Below the pieces are notes generated by a model. It was not told the DNA's origin. It saw only the letters and a program-made list of their open reading frames with translations, and searched no databases. Shown here one piece after another: positions 1 to 8,035 of a stretch of 64,000 bases of DNA (position 1 is the stretch's first letter; the number at the start of each line of letters is the position of its first letter). This DNA comes from Alloyangia mangrovi (GTDB taxonomy: Bacteria; Pseudomonadota; Alphaproteobacteria; Rhodobacterales; Rhodobacteraceae), in assembly GCF_002300555.2 (NCBI RefSeq), contig NZ_NTHN02000001.1, positions 62,001 to 126,000 of the forward strand, given 5' to 3'. The position numbers and the translations under genes were made by a program.

Positions 1-659
1 ATGACTTCGCGCCGATGAACAGCGACAACCTCTCGCCCGAGGATTTCACCTATATCACCACCACCGCGGGCTCGCAGATGGCGGTGCTGGCGCGCGCTGA
101 CAGCGGTTGGAACACGCTCGAGGACCTGCAGGCCGCAGCCGCCGGGGGCGAGCCGATCGTCTGGGCCAATTGGGGCACGCAGGTCGAGGCCGGGGCCGAA
201 CTGGTGGCGCGCGGGCTGGGCATTACCGTCAACCACCTGCGCACGGAAGGTGGCAAGGGCGCGCTCAACGCGTTGGTATCGATGGATGCCAACGTCGGCT
301 GGGGCGGCGGCGTGCAAAAACCGCTGGTCGAAGCCGGGGTGCTGAAGATCCTCGCCTCTGCCGAGACGACCCCGGTCGCGCTCGACCCCGAAAAGCCGAC
401 GCTGAAGGACATGGGCATCGCGCTGAACCTCGGCTACCAGTACATCATAACCGCGCCCGCCGGCCTGCCGGACGAGATCCGCGACGAGATCGGCGCCGTG
501 GTGGCCGAGATCCTCGCCGATCCCGAGAGCGAAACCCGCCAGTTTATCGAAAAGCAGTATCCGCCCGCGCCGATCGTCACCCAGGGCGACGCGCTGCGCG
601 AGCAGATGCTCGCCACCTACGACTCCAACGTCGAGATGATGAAGGCCTTCGCGCAATGA
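1..659 (+). CDS. tctC: Tripartite tricarboxylate transporter substrate-binding protein (TctC family), 5'-truncated
   Basis: Periplasmic binding protein of a TctABC secondary carboxylate importer. The window begins inside the gene: the frame is open from base 3, so the ATG at 15 is internal. About 218 C-terminal residues are visible. They carry the typical TctC pattern of a central ligand-binding lobe (IVWANWGTQVEAGAE, then GGKGALNALVSMDANVGW) and a helical C-terminal lobe. The family is usually about 320 residues, so roughly a third, including the signal peptide, lies outside. The stop overlaps the start of tctB (ATGA at 656-659), and tctA follows, which supports the assignment. The ligand cannot be read from sequence. 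A link to the dioxygenase and aldolase genes at 3919-5801 is only positional. Confidence 0.85.
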   Translation, partial: DFAPMNSDNLSPEDFTYITTTAGSQMAVLARADSGWNTLEDLQAAAAGGEPIVWANWGTQVEAGAELVARGLGITVNHLRTEGGKGALNALVSMDANVGWGGGVQKPLVEAGVLKILASAETTPVALDPEKPTLKDMGIALNLGYQYIITAPAGLPDEIRDEIGAVVAEILADPESETRQFIEKQYPPAPIVTQGDALREQMLATYDSNVEMMKAFAQ

Positions 660-1292
660 GCCGTCGTCCCGAGGAAACTGCGGCGGCTCCGGCTCCTGTT
701 CCGGTTCCTGCCGGGCGCTGGAACCTCTGGATCGGGCTTGGCACGCTGGCCTTCGTGGCGCTGTGCCTGCTGGCCTGGTTTCCCCGGGACATCGGCAGCG
801 GTTTCCTGCAGACCAATCTCACCGGGCGCACGGTGCCCGGTGACAGCTTCTTCCCGATCCTGCTTGTAGGCCTCATGGTGCCGCTTGCGGCGCTGCTGAT
901 CCTGAGCCAGCTCGGAACGGCGCGCGGCGCGGACGGCGAGGAGGTCGGCAGCCTCGGCCCTGCCAACCTCGGCTTTCTCGGCCGGTCGCTGCTGCTGACC
1001 GCGGTCAGCCTGCTCGTGATGAACTGGACCGGTCCGGCGCTGGTCTGGCTGACCAACGCTCTGGGGCTCACCGCCTTCAGCGGCTATCGCGCGGCCTCGG
1101 CGAGCTTTCCCTTCGACGTTTCGGGCTTTTTTGGTCGGTGGCACGCTGCTGACCTGCGGCTTCATTCGGATCACCTGCCACAGGCTGCGGATGTCTGACG
1201 TGCTGGTTGCCGCGGCCACGGTCGCGGTGATGATCCTGATCTTCGACGGCCTTCTGGAGAATATCCAGCTGCCCCCGAACGCCGACCTCTGA
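656..1292 (+). pseudogene. tctB: Tripartite tricarboxylate transporter small permease (TctB family), frameshifted
   Basis: Small four-helix membrane subunit of the TctABC importer. Translation from the ATG at 656 (overlapping the tctC stop) gives hydrophobic segments near residues 22-42, 66-84 and 108-130. After the T6 run at 1127-1132 the frame turns into polar, Arg/His-rich sequence and stops at 1198. Reading one base on restores a hydrophobic end (VGGTLLTCGF, then VLVAAATVAVMILIFDGLLE) that stops at 1290-1292, 11 bases before tctA. The natural product is therefore probably about 211 residues, with one surplus T in the run. If the shift is real, the last membrane helix is lost. The TctB call rests on topology and position between tctC and tctA. 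Confidence 0.75.
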
Positions 1293-1303
1293 GGACCCCT
1301 TTC

Positions 1304-2887
1304 ATGGACCTACTCCTGCAATACGTCGGCCTCGGCGTGACTTCCGTGTTCCAGGGCGCCGACGGCGCGCTGCAATTTCTGCCGGTGCTGATGGTGTTGA
1401 TCGGGGTGCTGGTGGGCATCCTCATCGGCGCGGTGCCGGGAATGTCGGGGCCCTTTGCCATGGCCATCGCGCTGCCGATCCTCGTGTCGATCTTCGGCTA
1501 TGGCAACGATGCGCTCTACCCGGTGCTCGGCTGCCTGCTGGGCATCATGAAGGGCGCGACGGTGGGAGGGGCGGTGCCGGCGATCCTGTTCAAGACGCCG
1601 GGCACGCCCGACGCCTTCCTCACCACGCTCGACGGCTATCCGATGGCGCGCAAGGGGCAGGGCCGCAAGGCGATCCAGACCGCGCATTTCGCCTCGGTCA
1701 TGGGCGACAACTTCTCGGACATCGTGCTCTTCATCGCGGCCCCGGCCATCGCCGTGGCGGTTGAGCGCATCCTTGGCCTGCCGGAGAAGTCGGCGCTGAT
1801 CATCCTCTCGCTCTGCTTTATGGCCGCGGTGGTGGGCAAGGCCCCGCTGAAGGGGCTGATCGGCGGGCTGCTGGGGATGTTCGTCTCGCTCATCGGCTCG
1901 ACCATGTCGGGCAACGGCCCGAGACTGACCTTCGGCATCCCCGAACTCGGCAACGGGCTGCCGCTGACCTCGGCGGTGCTCGGGGTGCTGGTGGTCTCGG
2001 AGGTGCTGATCTCGATCGAGGAGATGCACGAGGCCCGCAAGGTCGCGCCCCCCGCGCCCGAGGCACCCGAGATGGGGCCGCGCCTGACATGGGCCGAGCG
2101 CGGGCGGATGCTGCCCGGCATCCTGCGCGCCGCGGTCATCGGCACGGTGATCGGCGCGCTGCCCGGAATCGGGACCACCACCGCGGCAACCCTCAGCTAC
2201 GACACCGCCAAGCGCCGCTCGAAGTCGCCCGAGGCCTTTGGCCAGGGCACGCCCGATGGGGTGGTGGCCACCGAGGCCGCGAATTCCGCCGTCTCGGGTG
2301 CCAACCTCATCCCGGTGATGAGCCTTGGCATTCCGGGCAACTTCGCCGCCGTCTTCATCATTCTCGCGGTGGAGACGATCGGCGATTTCTCTTTCGGCCC
2401 GCAGGTTTTCCAGTTTACCCCGATCCAGCATATCGAGGGTTTCGACACCATCCTCAACACCAACCTCGTGATGGCCTTCGGCATGTTCACGATGATGGTG
2501 GTGGCGAACCTGTTCAACTGGACGCTGGGCGGGCTGCTGATGGGTTTTCTCGGCCATCTCGTGCGCATCCCCAAGGAGCTCATGCTGCCGGTGATCCTGA
2601 CCGTGTCGCTCACTGCGGCCTACGTGCAGGACGGGGGCTACCTCGGGCTGCTGACCGCCGGGGCATTCGCGATGATCGGCTACGCGCTGCGACGGTTGCG
2701 GATCTCGATCCTGCCCTTCGTGATCGGCTTCCTGCTGGCGCCGACGCTCGAGGGTCTGGTGCGCGGCGCCTTCACCGCCTCGGGCGGCGATGCGCTGTTC
2801 CTGCTGAAATCTCCCATCTCGCTCGGGATGCTAGCCTGCTCGGCCTTCTTGCTGATCCGCATGGTCCGTCAGGCACGAAGCGCCTGA
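1304..2887 (+). CDS. tctA: Tripartite tricarboxylate transporter large permease (TctA family)
   Basis: Large membrane subunit, 527 residues with about 12 hydrophobic segments, normal for TctA. Family hallmarks are visible: GAVPGMSGPFAMAIALP near residues 45-61, a matching second-half motif GALPGIGTTTAA near 285, and GATVGGAVPAILFKTPGTP near 85. The two glycine/proline-rich motifs come from the internal duplication of this family. The gene lies 11 bases after the repaired tctB end and closes the tctCBA operon. It drives cation-coupled uptake of a carboxylate delivered by TctC. It converges on the LysR gene at 2910, with 22 bases between the stops and no obvious terminator hairpin there. Confidence 0.93.
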   Translation: MDLLLQYVGLGVTSVFQGADGALQFLPVLMVLIGVLVGILIGAVPGMSGPFAMAIALPILVSIFGYGNDALYPVLGCLLGIMKGATVGGAVPAILFKTPGTPDAFLTTLDGYPMARKGQGRKAIQTAHFASVMGDNFSDIVLFIAAPAIAVAVERILGLPEKSALIILSLCFMAAVVGKAPLKGLIGGLLGMFVSLIGSTMSGNGPRLTFGIPELGNGLPLTSAVLGVLVVSEVLISIEEMHEARKVAPPAPEAPEMGPRLTWAERGRMLPGILRAAVIGTVIGALPGIGTTTAATLSYDTAKRRSKSPEAFGQGTPDGVVATEAANSAVSGANLIPVMSLGIPGNFAAVFIILAVETIGDFSFGPQVFQFTPIQHIEGFDTILNTNLVMAFGMFTMMVVANLFNWTLGGLLMGFLGHLVRIPKELMLPVILTVSLTAAYVQDGGYLGLLTAGAFAMIGYALRRLRISILPFVIGFLLAPTLEGLVRGAFTASGGDALFLLKSPISLGMLACSAFLLIRMVRQARSA

Positions 2888-2909
2888 CACAGACGACCGA
2901 AGCAAACGG

Positions 2910-3800
2910 CTAGTCCTCCGATCCAGCGTCCTTGATCCAGTCGAGGAACGTCTGCGCGGTTTGCGACAGGGGCACCGTGCCGGTGACGTAATACGAGGTG
3001 CCGAGATCGACCTCTGCCTCCGGCCACATGCCCAGGGCGCCGTCGCGGACGGCGCCGCTGGCGATCGAGCGCCACCCCAACATCACGCCGCGCCCGTCGA
3101 GCACCGCCTGTGCCGCCTGCACGTAGTTGTTGAAGGTCTGGCCCGAGAGCCGGCCCCGCTCTATGCCGCGCGCCTTGAAGTAGTCCTCCCAGCCTGCCCA
3201 ATGCTGGTTGTGCGGGCTGCGCACGTGGATCAGCGGCGCGCGGTCCAGCCCGATGCCCCCGGAGGTGAGTTTATCAAGCAGGGCGGGAGCGGCCACCGGG
3301 CAGACCCGCTCGTCGAAGAGCTTCAGCGTCTGTCCCTCGCGCCAGGCGCCCGTGCCATAGCGGATCGCTATATCGATGCCCGGTGACAGATGCGGCAGGT
3401 CGGTGGCGGGGGCCTGCACGTTCACGGTGATCTCGGGGTGGCGCGCGTAGAAGTCCGGCAGGCGGGGCATCAGCCAATAGGTTGCCATCCCGAGCGTGCA
3501 GGACACAGTGACCTGCCCGTCCCCCTGCCCGCTGAGAACGCGGATGTCCTCAAGGGCCGCTGCAATCTGCCCCAGCCCGTCGCGCACCGCGCGGGCGAGC
3601 AGCTCTCCGGCTTCAGTGAGTTGCGCGGGCCGCGTCGCCCGGTCGATCAGCGGTGCGCCGACATGCTCCTCGAGCGCCTTCAGTGCCTGGCTGACGGCGG
3701 GCTGCGTGACGTTGAGACGCGCGGCGGCGCGCTGCATCGATCCATGCCGCGAGACGGCCTCGAAGGTGGTCAGCAGCCGGAGCGGCGGCAGGCGGTCCAT
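2910..3800 (-). CDS. LysR-family transcriptional regulator
   Basis: A 296-residue DNA-binding regulator of the GcvA-like LysR branch. The N-terminal helix-turn-helix spans residues 5-62 (LRLLTTFEAVSRHGSM, then AAARLNVTQPAVSQALKALE). The C-terminal effector-binding domain includes the GMATYWLMPRLPDF and GIDIAIRYGTG segments typical of the GcvA group. The gene is divergent from the dioxygenase gene at 3919, and its start is 118 bases from that start. An inverted repeat at 3810-3823 lies just upstream of its own start, consistent with autoregulation and control of the dioxygenase-aldolase pair. The effector is unknown. Confidence 0.9.
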   Translation of the reverse strand: MDRLPPLRLLTTFEAVSRHGSMQRAAARLNVTQPAVSQALKALEEHVGAPLIDRATRPAQLTEAGELLARAVRDGLGQIAAALEDIRVLSGQGDGQVTVSCTLGMATYWLMPRLPDFYARHPEITVNVQAPATDLPHLSPGIDIAIRYGTGAWREGQTLKLFDERVCPVAAPALLDKLTSGGIGLDRAPLIHVRSPHNQHWAGWEDYFKARGIERGRLSGQTFNNYVQAAQAVLDGRGVMLGWRSIASGAVRDGALGMWPEAEVDLGTSYYVTGTVPLSQTAQTFLDWIKDAGSED

Positions 3801-3809
3801 ATCATTACC

Positions 3810-3823
3810 TAACGCTTAAGTTA
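3810..3823. promoter_or_regulatory. Candidate LysR binding site in the divergent 2910/3919 promoter
   Basis: The inverted repeat TAAC-N6-GTTA lies 10-23 bases upstream of the LysR start, in the 118-base region shared with the dioxygenase gene. LysR proteins usually bind imperfect dyads in such divergent intervals. The assignment is inference from position and symmetry only. Confidence 0.4.
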
Positions 3824-3918
3824 TCTTCACGCTAATCCGCCTGTCCGGAAATGGAAAGCCATGGGATGATTGCCTCGGAACCTCCCGAAAATCATCACTC
3901 AATACATTGGAATTGATC

Positions 3919-5058
3919 ATGAATGTCATGAACTCCCCGATCGCTGCGCCAGTGCTGAAGGACAAGGGCCTCGACATCGTTCTCAGCGATGGTGTCGCGC
4001 ACTACTTTAACTATTATTGGCTGCGCGACAATTGCCCGAGCTCCTTCGACGCCAGCACGCGCGAGCGCAGTTTCGACATTTTCCACCTCGACACGGCGCC
4101 CCGCGCCGCTTCTGCCGAAGTGGTTGGCGACGCGCTGGAGCTCACCTGGGTCGGCGAGGATCATGTCACCCGCTTCCCGCTGGGCTGGCTGGAGACCTAC
4201 CGCCAAGCAGCGCCCCGCCGAGATCCGTCGGACCTGCCGCGCCAAGCATGGTACGGCGATCATTACCCGGAGGTGCCGCGCTTCAGTCAGCCCGAGCTGC
4301 TCTCCGATCCGGCGCTGCGCGCCAAGTGGATCGAGGCGATGCTGGTCGAGGGCTTCACCATTGTCACCGAGATGCCCGATAGCGACGCGGGGCTGACCGA
4401 GACGGTCAACCTGATCGGCCAGGTCCGCCCGACCTTCTTCGGCGACTATTTCGACGTGAAGACCCATATCAACCCGACCAACACCGCCTATACCGCCGCG
4501 GCGCTGGAGTTGCATACCGACACCCCCGCCGAGGAACACGCGCCGGGTGTGCAGTTCTTGCATTGCCGGGCCAATACAGTGCAGGGCGGCGGCAGCCTCT
4601 ATTCCGACGGCGTGGCCGTGGCCAATGACTTCCGTCTTCGCGATCCCGAGGGTTTCAGGCTGCTCTCCGAGGTGGAAATCCCGTTCTATTGCGAGCACGA
4701 CACCTACGACATGCGCTCGCGCCAGACGGTGATCGAGCTCGACCAGCACGGCGAGGTCTCGGGGCTGACGATCAGCCAGCACATGCTCGACATCATCGAT
4801 CTCGACCAGGCACTGCTGGATGACTATTACCCGGCGTTCTGCCGTTTCGGCCGGATGCTGCAGGAAGAGAAATACATGATGAGGTTCGTCATGAAGGCCG
4901 GGGAGTGCATGGTCTTCGACAACCACCGTATCGTGCATGGCCGTGCCGCCTATTCTGCGACCAGCGGAGATCGCTACCTGCGTGGCTGCTACGCCGACCG
5001 GGCCGAGATGCGCTCGACCTACCGTGCGCTGGTCAGCGAGGGGAGGTTCAAGGCATGA
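3919..5058 (+). CDS. Gamma-butyrobetaine dioxygenase-like Fe(II)/2-oxoglutarate oxygenase
   Basis: A 379-residue enzyme with the two-domain layout of gamma-butyrobetaine and trimethyllysine hydroxylases. The N-terminal DUF971-type domain (residues 1-95) carries YYWLRDNC and a later FPLGWLE. The TauD-type jelly roll gives the iron triad H199-x-D201 (ELHTDTP) and H340 (HRIVHGRA), with 2-oxoglutarate-binding R342. Known members hydroxylate gamma-butyrobetaine to L-carnitine, or trimethyllysine. The ATG at 3919 is chosen over an in-frame TTG at 3907; ATG 3928 is also possible. Only one of the N-terminal zinc-site cysteines of the animal enzyme is evident. The stop overlaps the aldolase start. The carnitine genes downstream support a trimethylammonium substrate, but which one is not settled. 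Confidence 0.85.
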   Translation: MNVMNSPIAAPVLKDKGLDIVLSDGVAHYFNYYWLRDNCPSSFDASTRERSFDIFHLDTAPRAASAEVVGDALELTWVGEDHVTRFPLGWLETYRQAAPRRDPSDLPRQAWYGDHYPEVPRFSQPELLSDPALRAKWIEAMLVEGFTIVTEMPDSDAGLTETVNLIGQVRPTFFGDYFDVKTHINPTNTAYTAAALELHTDTPAEEHAPGVQFLHCRANTVQGGGSLYSDGVAVANDFRLRDPEGFRLLSEVEIPFYCEHDTYDMRSRQTVIELDQHGEVSGLTISQHMLDIIDLDQALLDDYYPAFCRFGRMLQEEKYMMRFVMKAGECMVFDNHRIVHGRAAYSATSGDRYLRGCYADRAEMRSTYRALVSEGRFKA

Positions 5059-5801
5059 GCGCGGCCTCTCTCCGCGCCCTGACCGAGAGTGCTGCCGATC
5101 CTGCCGCGCTACGGCAGGATCTCGCGGCGGCCTTCCGCATCTGCCACCTGCTGGGCTGGAGCGAGTCCGTCGGCAATCACTTCAGTGCCGCCGTCTCGGA
5201 GGACGGCGCGCGCTTCCTGCTGAACCCGCGTTGGCAGCATTTCGCGACCATTCGCCCCGAGGATCTGCTGCTGCTCGACAGCGGCGATCAGACGGTGCTG
5301 GAGGGGCCGGATGCCCCCGATGCCTCGGCCTGGTGCGTGCACGGCACGCTGCACCGCAAGAAGCCCGAGGCGAAGGTGATCCTGCATTGCCATTCGCCCT
5401 ATGCCACGGCGCTTTCGTGCCTCAGGGACCCCACGGTCGTGCCGATCGACAACAACACCGCGCGCTTCTACGGGCGCACCGCCTATGACCTCGACTTCGG
5501 CGGCATCGCCGATGCCGTGGAAGAGGGCGAGCGGCTGGCGGATTCGCTGAGCGACAAGGAGGTTCTGGTCATGGGCAACCATGGGGTCACCGTCATCGGG
5601 CAGACCGTAGCGCAGGCCTTCGAGGACCTCTATTTCTTCGAGAAGGCGGCGCAGACGCTGATCCTCGCACGCTCGACCGGCGCGCCACTCGCGGTGCTTT
5701 CAGATGCGGTGGCGCAGAACACCGCCGATGGCTGGCTGGCCTACCGTGGCATGGCGGACCGGCACTTCGATTTCCTCAAGTCACAGGTGCCGGTGCCTTA
5801 G
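5055..5801 (+). CDS. Class II aldolase/adducin family protein
   Basis: A 248-residue protein of the zinc-dependent class II aldolase fold (fuculose-phosphate aldolase/adducin family). Zinc-ligand histidines are visible in ILHCHSPYAT (near residue 112) and in VMGNHGV (near 173). The N-terminal helix carries LGWSESVGNHFSAAV, typical of the substrate-proximal loop. The ATGA overlap with the dioxygenase gene shows tight coupling, so the substrate may be the hydroxylated product of that enzyme. Class II aldolases usually act on hydroxylated carbonyl or phosphorylated sugar substrates. A role on a trimethylammonium compound would be new. A hairpin at 5825-5849 follows the stop. Confidence 0.82.
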   Translation: MSAASLRALTESAADPAALRQDLAAAFRICHLLGWSESVGNHFSAAVSEDGARFLLNPRWQHFATIRPEDLLLLDSGDQTVLEGPDAPDASAWCVHGTLHRKKPEAKVILHCHSPYATALSCLRDPTVVPIDNNTARFYGRTAYDLDFGGIADAVEEGERLADSLSDKEVLVMGNHGVTVIGQTVAQAFEDLYFFEKAAQTLILARSTGAPLAVLSDAVAQNTADGWLAYRGMADRHFDFLKSQVPVP

Positions 5802-5824
5802 ACGCCGGGGGCCTCGCTCCCATG

Positions 5825-5849
5825 CCTCCGCTGCGTTATGCAGCGGGGG
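5825..5849 (+). terminator. Stem-loop after the dioxygenase-aldolase pair
   Basis: A ten-pair stem (5825-5834 with 5840-5849, one T-G pair) closes a five-base loop 23 bases after the aldolase stop. It lies before the next LysR gene and has no T-run. It could be a terminator or mRNA-stabilising hairpin. Confidence 0.45.
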
Positions 5850-5877
5850 CCGTTCCCATGACCATGCGAGGCCAGCC

Positions 5878-6786
5878 ATAAAACGTTTCCCCTCGATCCA
5901 GGCGCTGCGCGCCATCGAAAGCGTCGAGCGCAACGGCGCGCTCTGGCGGGCCGCCGCCGAGCTCAACGTCACCCGCAGTGCGGTCAGCCACCAGCTCCGC
6001 CTGCTGGAGACGGACCTCGGGTTCAAGATCCTCGAGCGCAACGGCAATCGCACCGAGATCACCCCGCGCGCCCGCGCCTATGCCGAGGACGTGCGCCGCG
6101 CGCTCAGCATGATTGCCAGTTCGACGGCGCGCGTCTCGCAGCACGGGCTGACCGGGCGGCTGACGGTGAGCGCGCCGCCGGGCTTCGCCTCGGCCTGGCT
6201 GTGCCTGCACATCGGTGATTTTCTCGCCGAGAACCCTGACGTGGTGCTGAACGTGATCAGCACCCACAACCTTGCGGACACCAACAACCCCGAGGTCGAT
6301 ACCTTCATCACCTTCGGGCAGGAGCCGCGCCCGCATCTGCTGATCGAGCCGCTGATGACGGTCGATTTCACGCCGCTCTGCAGCCCCGCCTACCTGAGCC
6401 AGTTCAAGAATTTCAACGACCTCGGGATCCTCAAGGCGGCGACGCTGTTGCACATGAACGACTTCACCGACTGGGAGAACTGGATGCAGCTTTCGGGACT
6501 GCCGCCGGAGAACGCCCATCGGGGCATCTGCTACTCGGACATGAACATCGTGCACACGGCGGTTCTGGCGGGCCAGGGAATCGCGATCGGGGACACGGTG
6601 TTGTGGCGCGAGGAGTTGCGCCAGGGCAGGTTGATGCGTCCTTTTTCACCATCCCTGCATGCGGACACCGGCTATTTTCTTTGCACGCCGGAGGAAAACC
6701 TCGAAAATCGCACCGTGGTGGAGTTTTGTAACTGGTTGAAAACGCGTCTTGAATTGAGTCGCTTTCGTCGCACACCCGGCGCGTGA
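5878..6786 (+). CDS. LysR-family transcriptional regulator with no standard start codon
   Basis: A GcvA-type LysR protein of about 302 residues. The helix-turn-helix is near residues 5-62 (AAAELNVTRSAVSHQLRLLE) and the effector domain follows (LTGRLTVSAPPGFASAWL). Homologues normally begin with M-[KR]-RFP. Here the matching codon at 5878 is ATA, followed by AAACGTTTCCCC. No ATG, GTG, TTG or CTG occurs in frame until ATGs deep inside the aldolase gene. A GAGG at 5867-5870 has good spacing to the ATA. The ATGs at 5858 and 5864 are in another frame and run into TAA at 5879. Either ATA initiates, or an ATG has mutated or been misread. It probably controls the importer at 6872 onward. Confidence 0.82.
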   Translation: MKRFPSIQALRAIESVERNGALWRAAAELNVTRSAVSHQLRLLETDLGFKILERNGNRTEITPRARAYAEDVRRALSMIASSTARVSQHGLTGRLTVSAPPGFASAWLCLHIGDFLAENPDVVLNVISTHNLADTNNPEVDTFITFGQEPRPHLLIEPLMTVDFTPLCSPAYLSQFKNFNDLGILKAATLLHMNDFTDWENWMQLSGLPPENAHRGICYSDMNIVHTAVLAGQGIAIGDTVLWREELRQGRLMRPFSPSLHADTGYFLCTPEENLENRTVVEFCNWLKTRLELSRFRRTPGA

Positions 6787-6801
6787 CAAATTTTATTTGT
6801 C
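6785..6801. promoter_or_regulatory. 17-bp palindrome upstream of the Pot-type importer
   Basis: GACAAAT-TTT-ATTTGTC is a perfect seven-base inverted repeat overlapping the LysR stop codon, 71 bases before the ABC ATPase start. The AT-rich arms with a three-base centre look more like an operator than a GC-rich terminator. The preceding LysR gene is the natural candidate binder. This is inference. Confidence 0.4.
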
Positions 6802-6871
6802 GGGCGGGTCAAGAAGTTTCATTTGCGGTCCATGTTCTCGTCTCCCTACCCTTGTCGCATAACGGACAGGA

Positions 6872-7921
6872 ATGAAGAGCGAGGCGATTGTGGTGAACAC
6901 AACGCAGATCGAAGCACGTTCGGTCGGAAAAAAATATGGGAAGTTCCATGCGTTACGGGACATTTCCCTGGAAATCGCCGAGGGCGAATTCCTCTCACTG
7001 CTGGGGCCGTCCGGCTCTGGCAAGACCACCTTCCTGACGCTGCTCGGGGGGTATGAAGACACCACCTCGGGGCACCTGTTTCTCGAAGGGCAAGACATGA
7101 CCGGATGGACCGCGAACCAGCGCGGCTTCGGCATGGTCTTTCAGGGCTACGCGCTGTTCCCGCACCTGACGGTGGCCGAGAACATCGCCTTCCCGCTGAA
7201 GGTCCAGAAGCGCAGCAAGGCGCAGATCGCCGAGCGGGTCGCGCAGATGGTCGAGATGGTCGGGCTTGCCGGCCACGAGAACAAGAAACCCAAGGCGCTC
7301 TCGGGGGGCCAGCAGCAGCGCGTGGCGCTGGCCCGGGCGCTGGCCTACGAACCCAAGGTGCTGCTGCTAGACGAGCCCTTCTCGGCGCTCGACAAGAACC
7401 TGCGCGGGCAGATGCAGGAGGAGTTGCGCCGGCTGCACCGCGAGCTCGGCACCACCTTCGTCTTCGTCACCCATGACCAGGAAGAGGCGCTGGCGCTCTC
7501 GTCGCGGATCGCCATCTTCAACCACGGCGAGCTGCAGCAGGTCGGCACGCCCGACGAGGTCTACGAGCGGCCTGCCAATCGCTTTACCGCCGAATTCCTC
7601 GGCGACATCAACATCCTGACGCTCGACGGGCCGGCTGGCATCGCCGGCACCCCGATCCAGCTGCCAGGGAATGCCAGCGGCCTCGGCCATCTGGCGGTGC
7701 GCCCCGAGCACATGCGCCTCGCCGCAGAGGGCGATGCCAACCAGCTTCCCGTGCGGCTGCGGGACAAGGTCTATCTCGGCTCCAAGTCCCGCCTGCTGCT
7801 GGAAACCCGGGGCGGCGAGGAGTTGATGCTCTACCTCGACAATGGCGCCGGTCTCGTGGCGCCGCAGACCGGAGCGGAGATCCGCGTCGCCTGGGACGTC
7901 CAAGACAGCTTCGCCGTCTGA
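6872..7921 (+). CDS. ABC transporter ATP-binding protein (spermidine/putrescine PotA type)
   Basis: Cytoplasmic ATPase of the importer encoded at 6872-10822; 349 residues. Walker A is GPSGSGKTT at 45-53, the Q-loop MVFQGYALFPHLTV is near 89, the signature is LSGGQQQR, and Walker B LLLDEPFSALD is followed by THDQEEALALSSRI. A C-terminal TOBE domain (LAVRPEHMRLA) matches the PotA/MalK group. The ATG at 6872 follows a GGACAGGA ribosome site. The protein contains an A7 run (6928-6934) with an intact frame, unlike the G7 runs elsewhere. Because the operon leads into gamma-butyrobetaine/carnitine genes, a quaternary amine substrate is inferred rather than polyamine. Confidence 0.92.
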   Translation: MKSEAIVVNTTQIEARSVGKKYGKFHALRDISLEIAEGEFLSLLGPSGSGKTTFLTLLGGYEDTTSGHLFLEGQDMTGWTANQRGFGMVFQGYALFPHLTVAENIAFPLKVQKRSKAQIAERVAQMVEMVGLAGHENKKPKALSGGQQQRVALARALAYEPKVLLLDEPFSALDKNLRGQMQEELRRLHRELGTTFVFVTHDQEEALALSSRIAIFNHGELQQVGTPDEVYERPANRFTAEFLGDINILTLDGPAGIAGTPIQLPGNASGLGHLAVRPEHMRLAAEGDANQLPVRLRDKVYLGSKSRLLLETRGGEELMLYLDNGAGLVAPQTGAEIRVAWDVQDSFAV

Positions 7922-8035
7922 CGCCTTCCCGTCTTGCCCCGCCTTGCGATCCGGAGCGCCGCGCGCCTCGGGCCGGGGCAGCTGTGCCTCAAATTACCCC
8001 GAACCCCATCAAGAAACGAAACGACAGGTGAGTAG

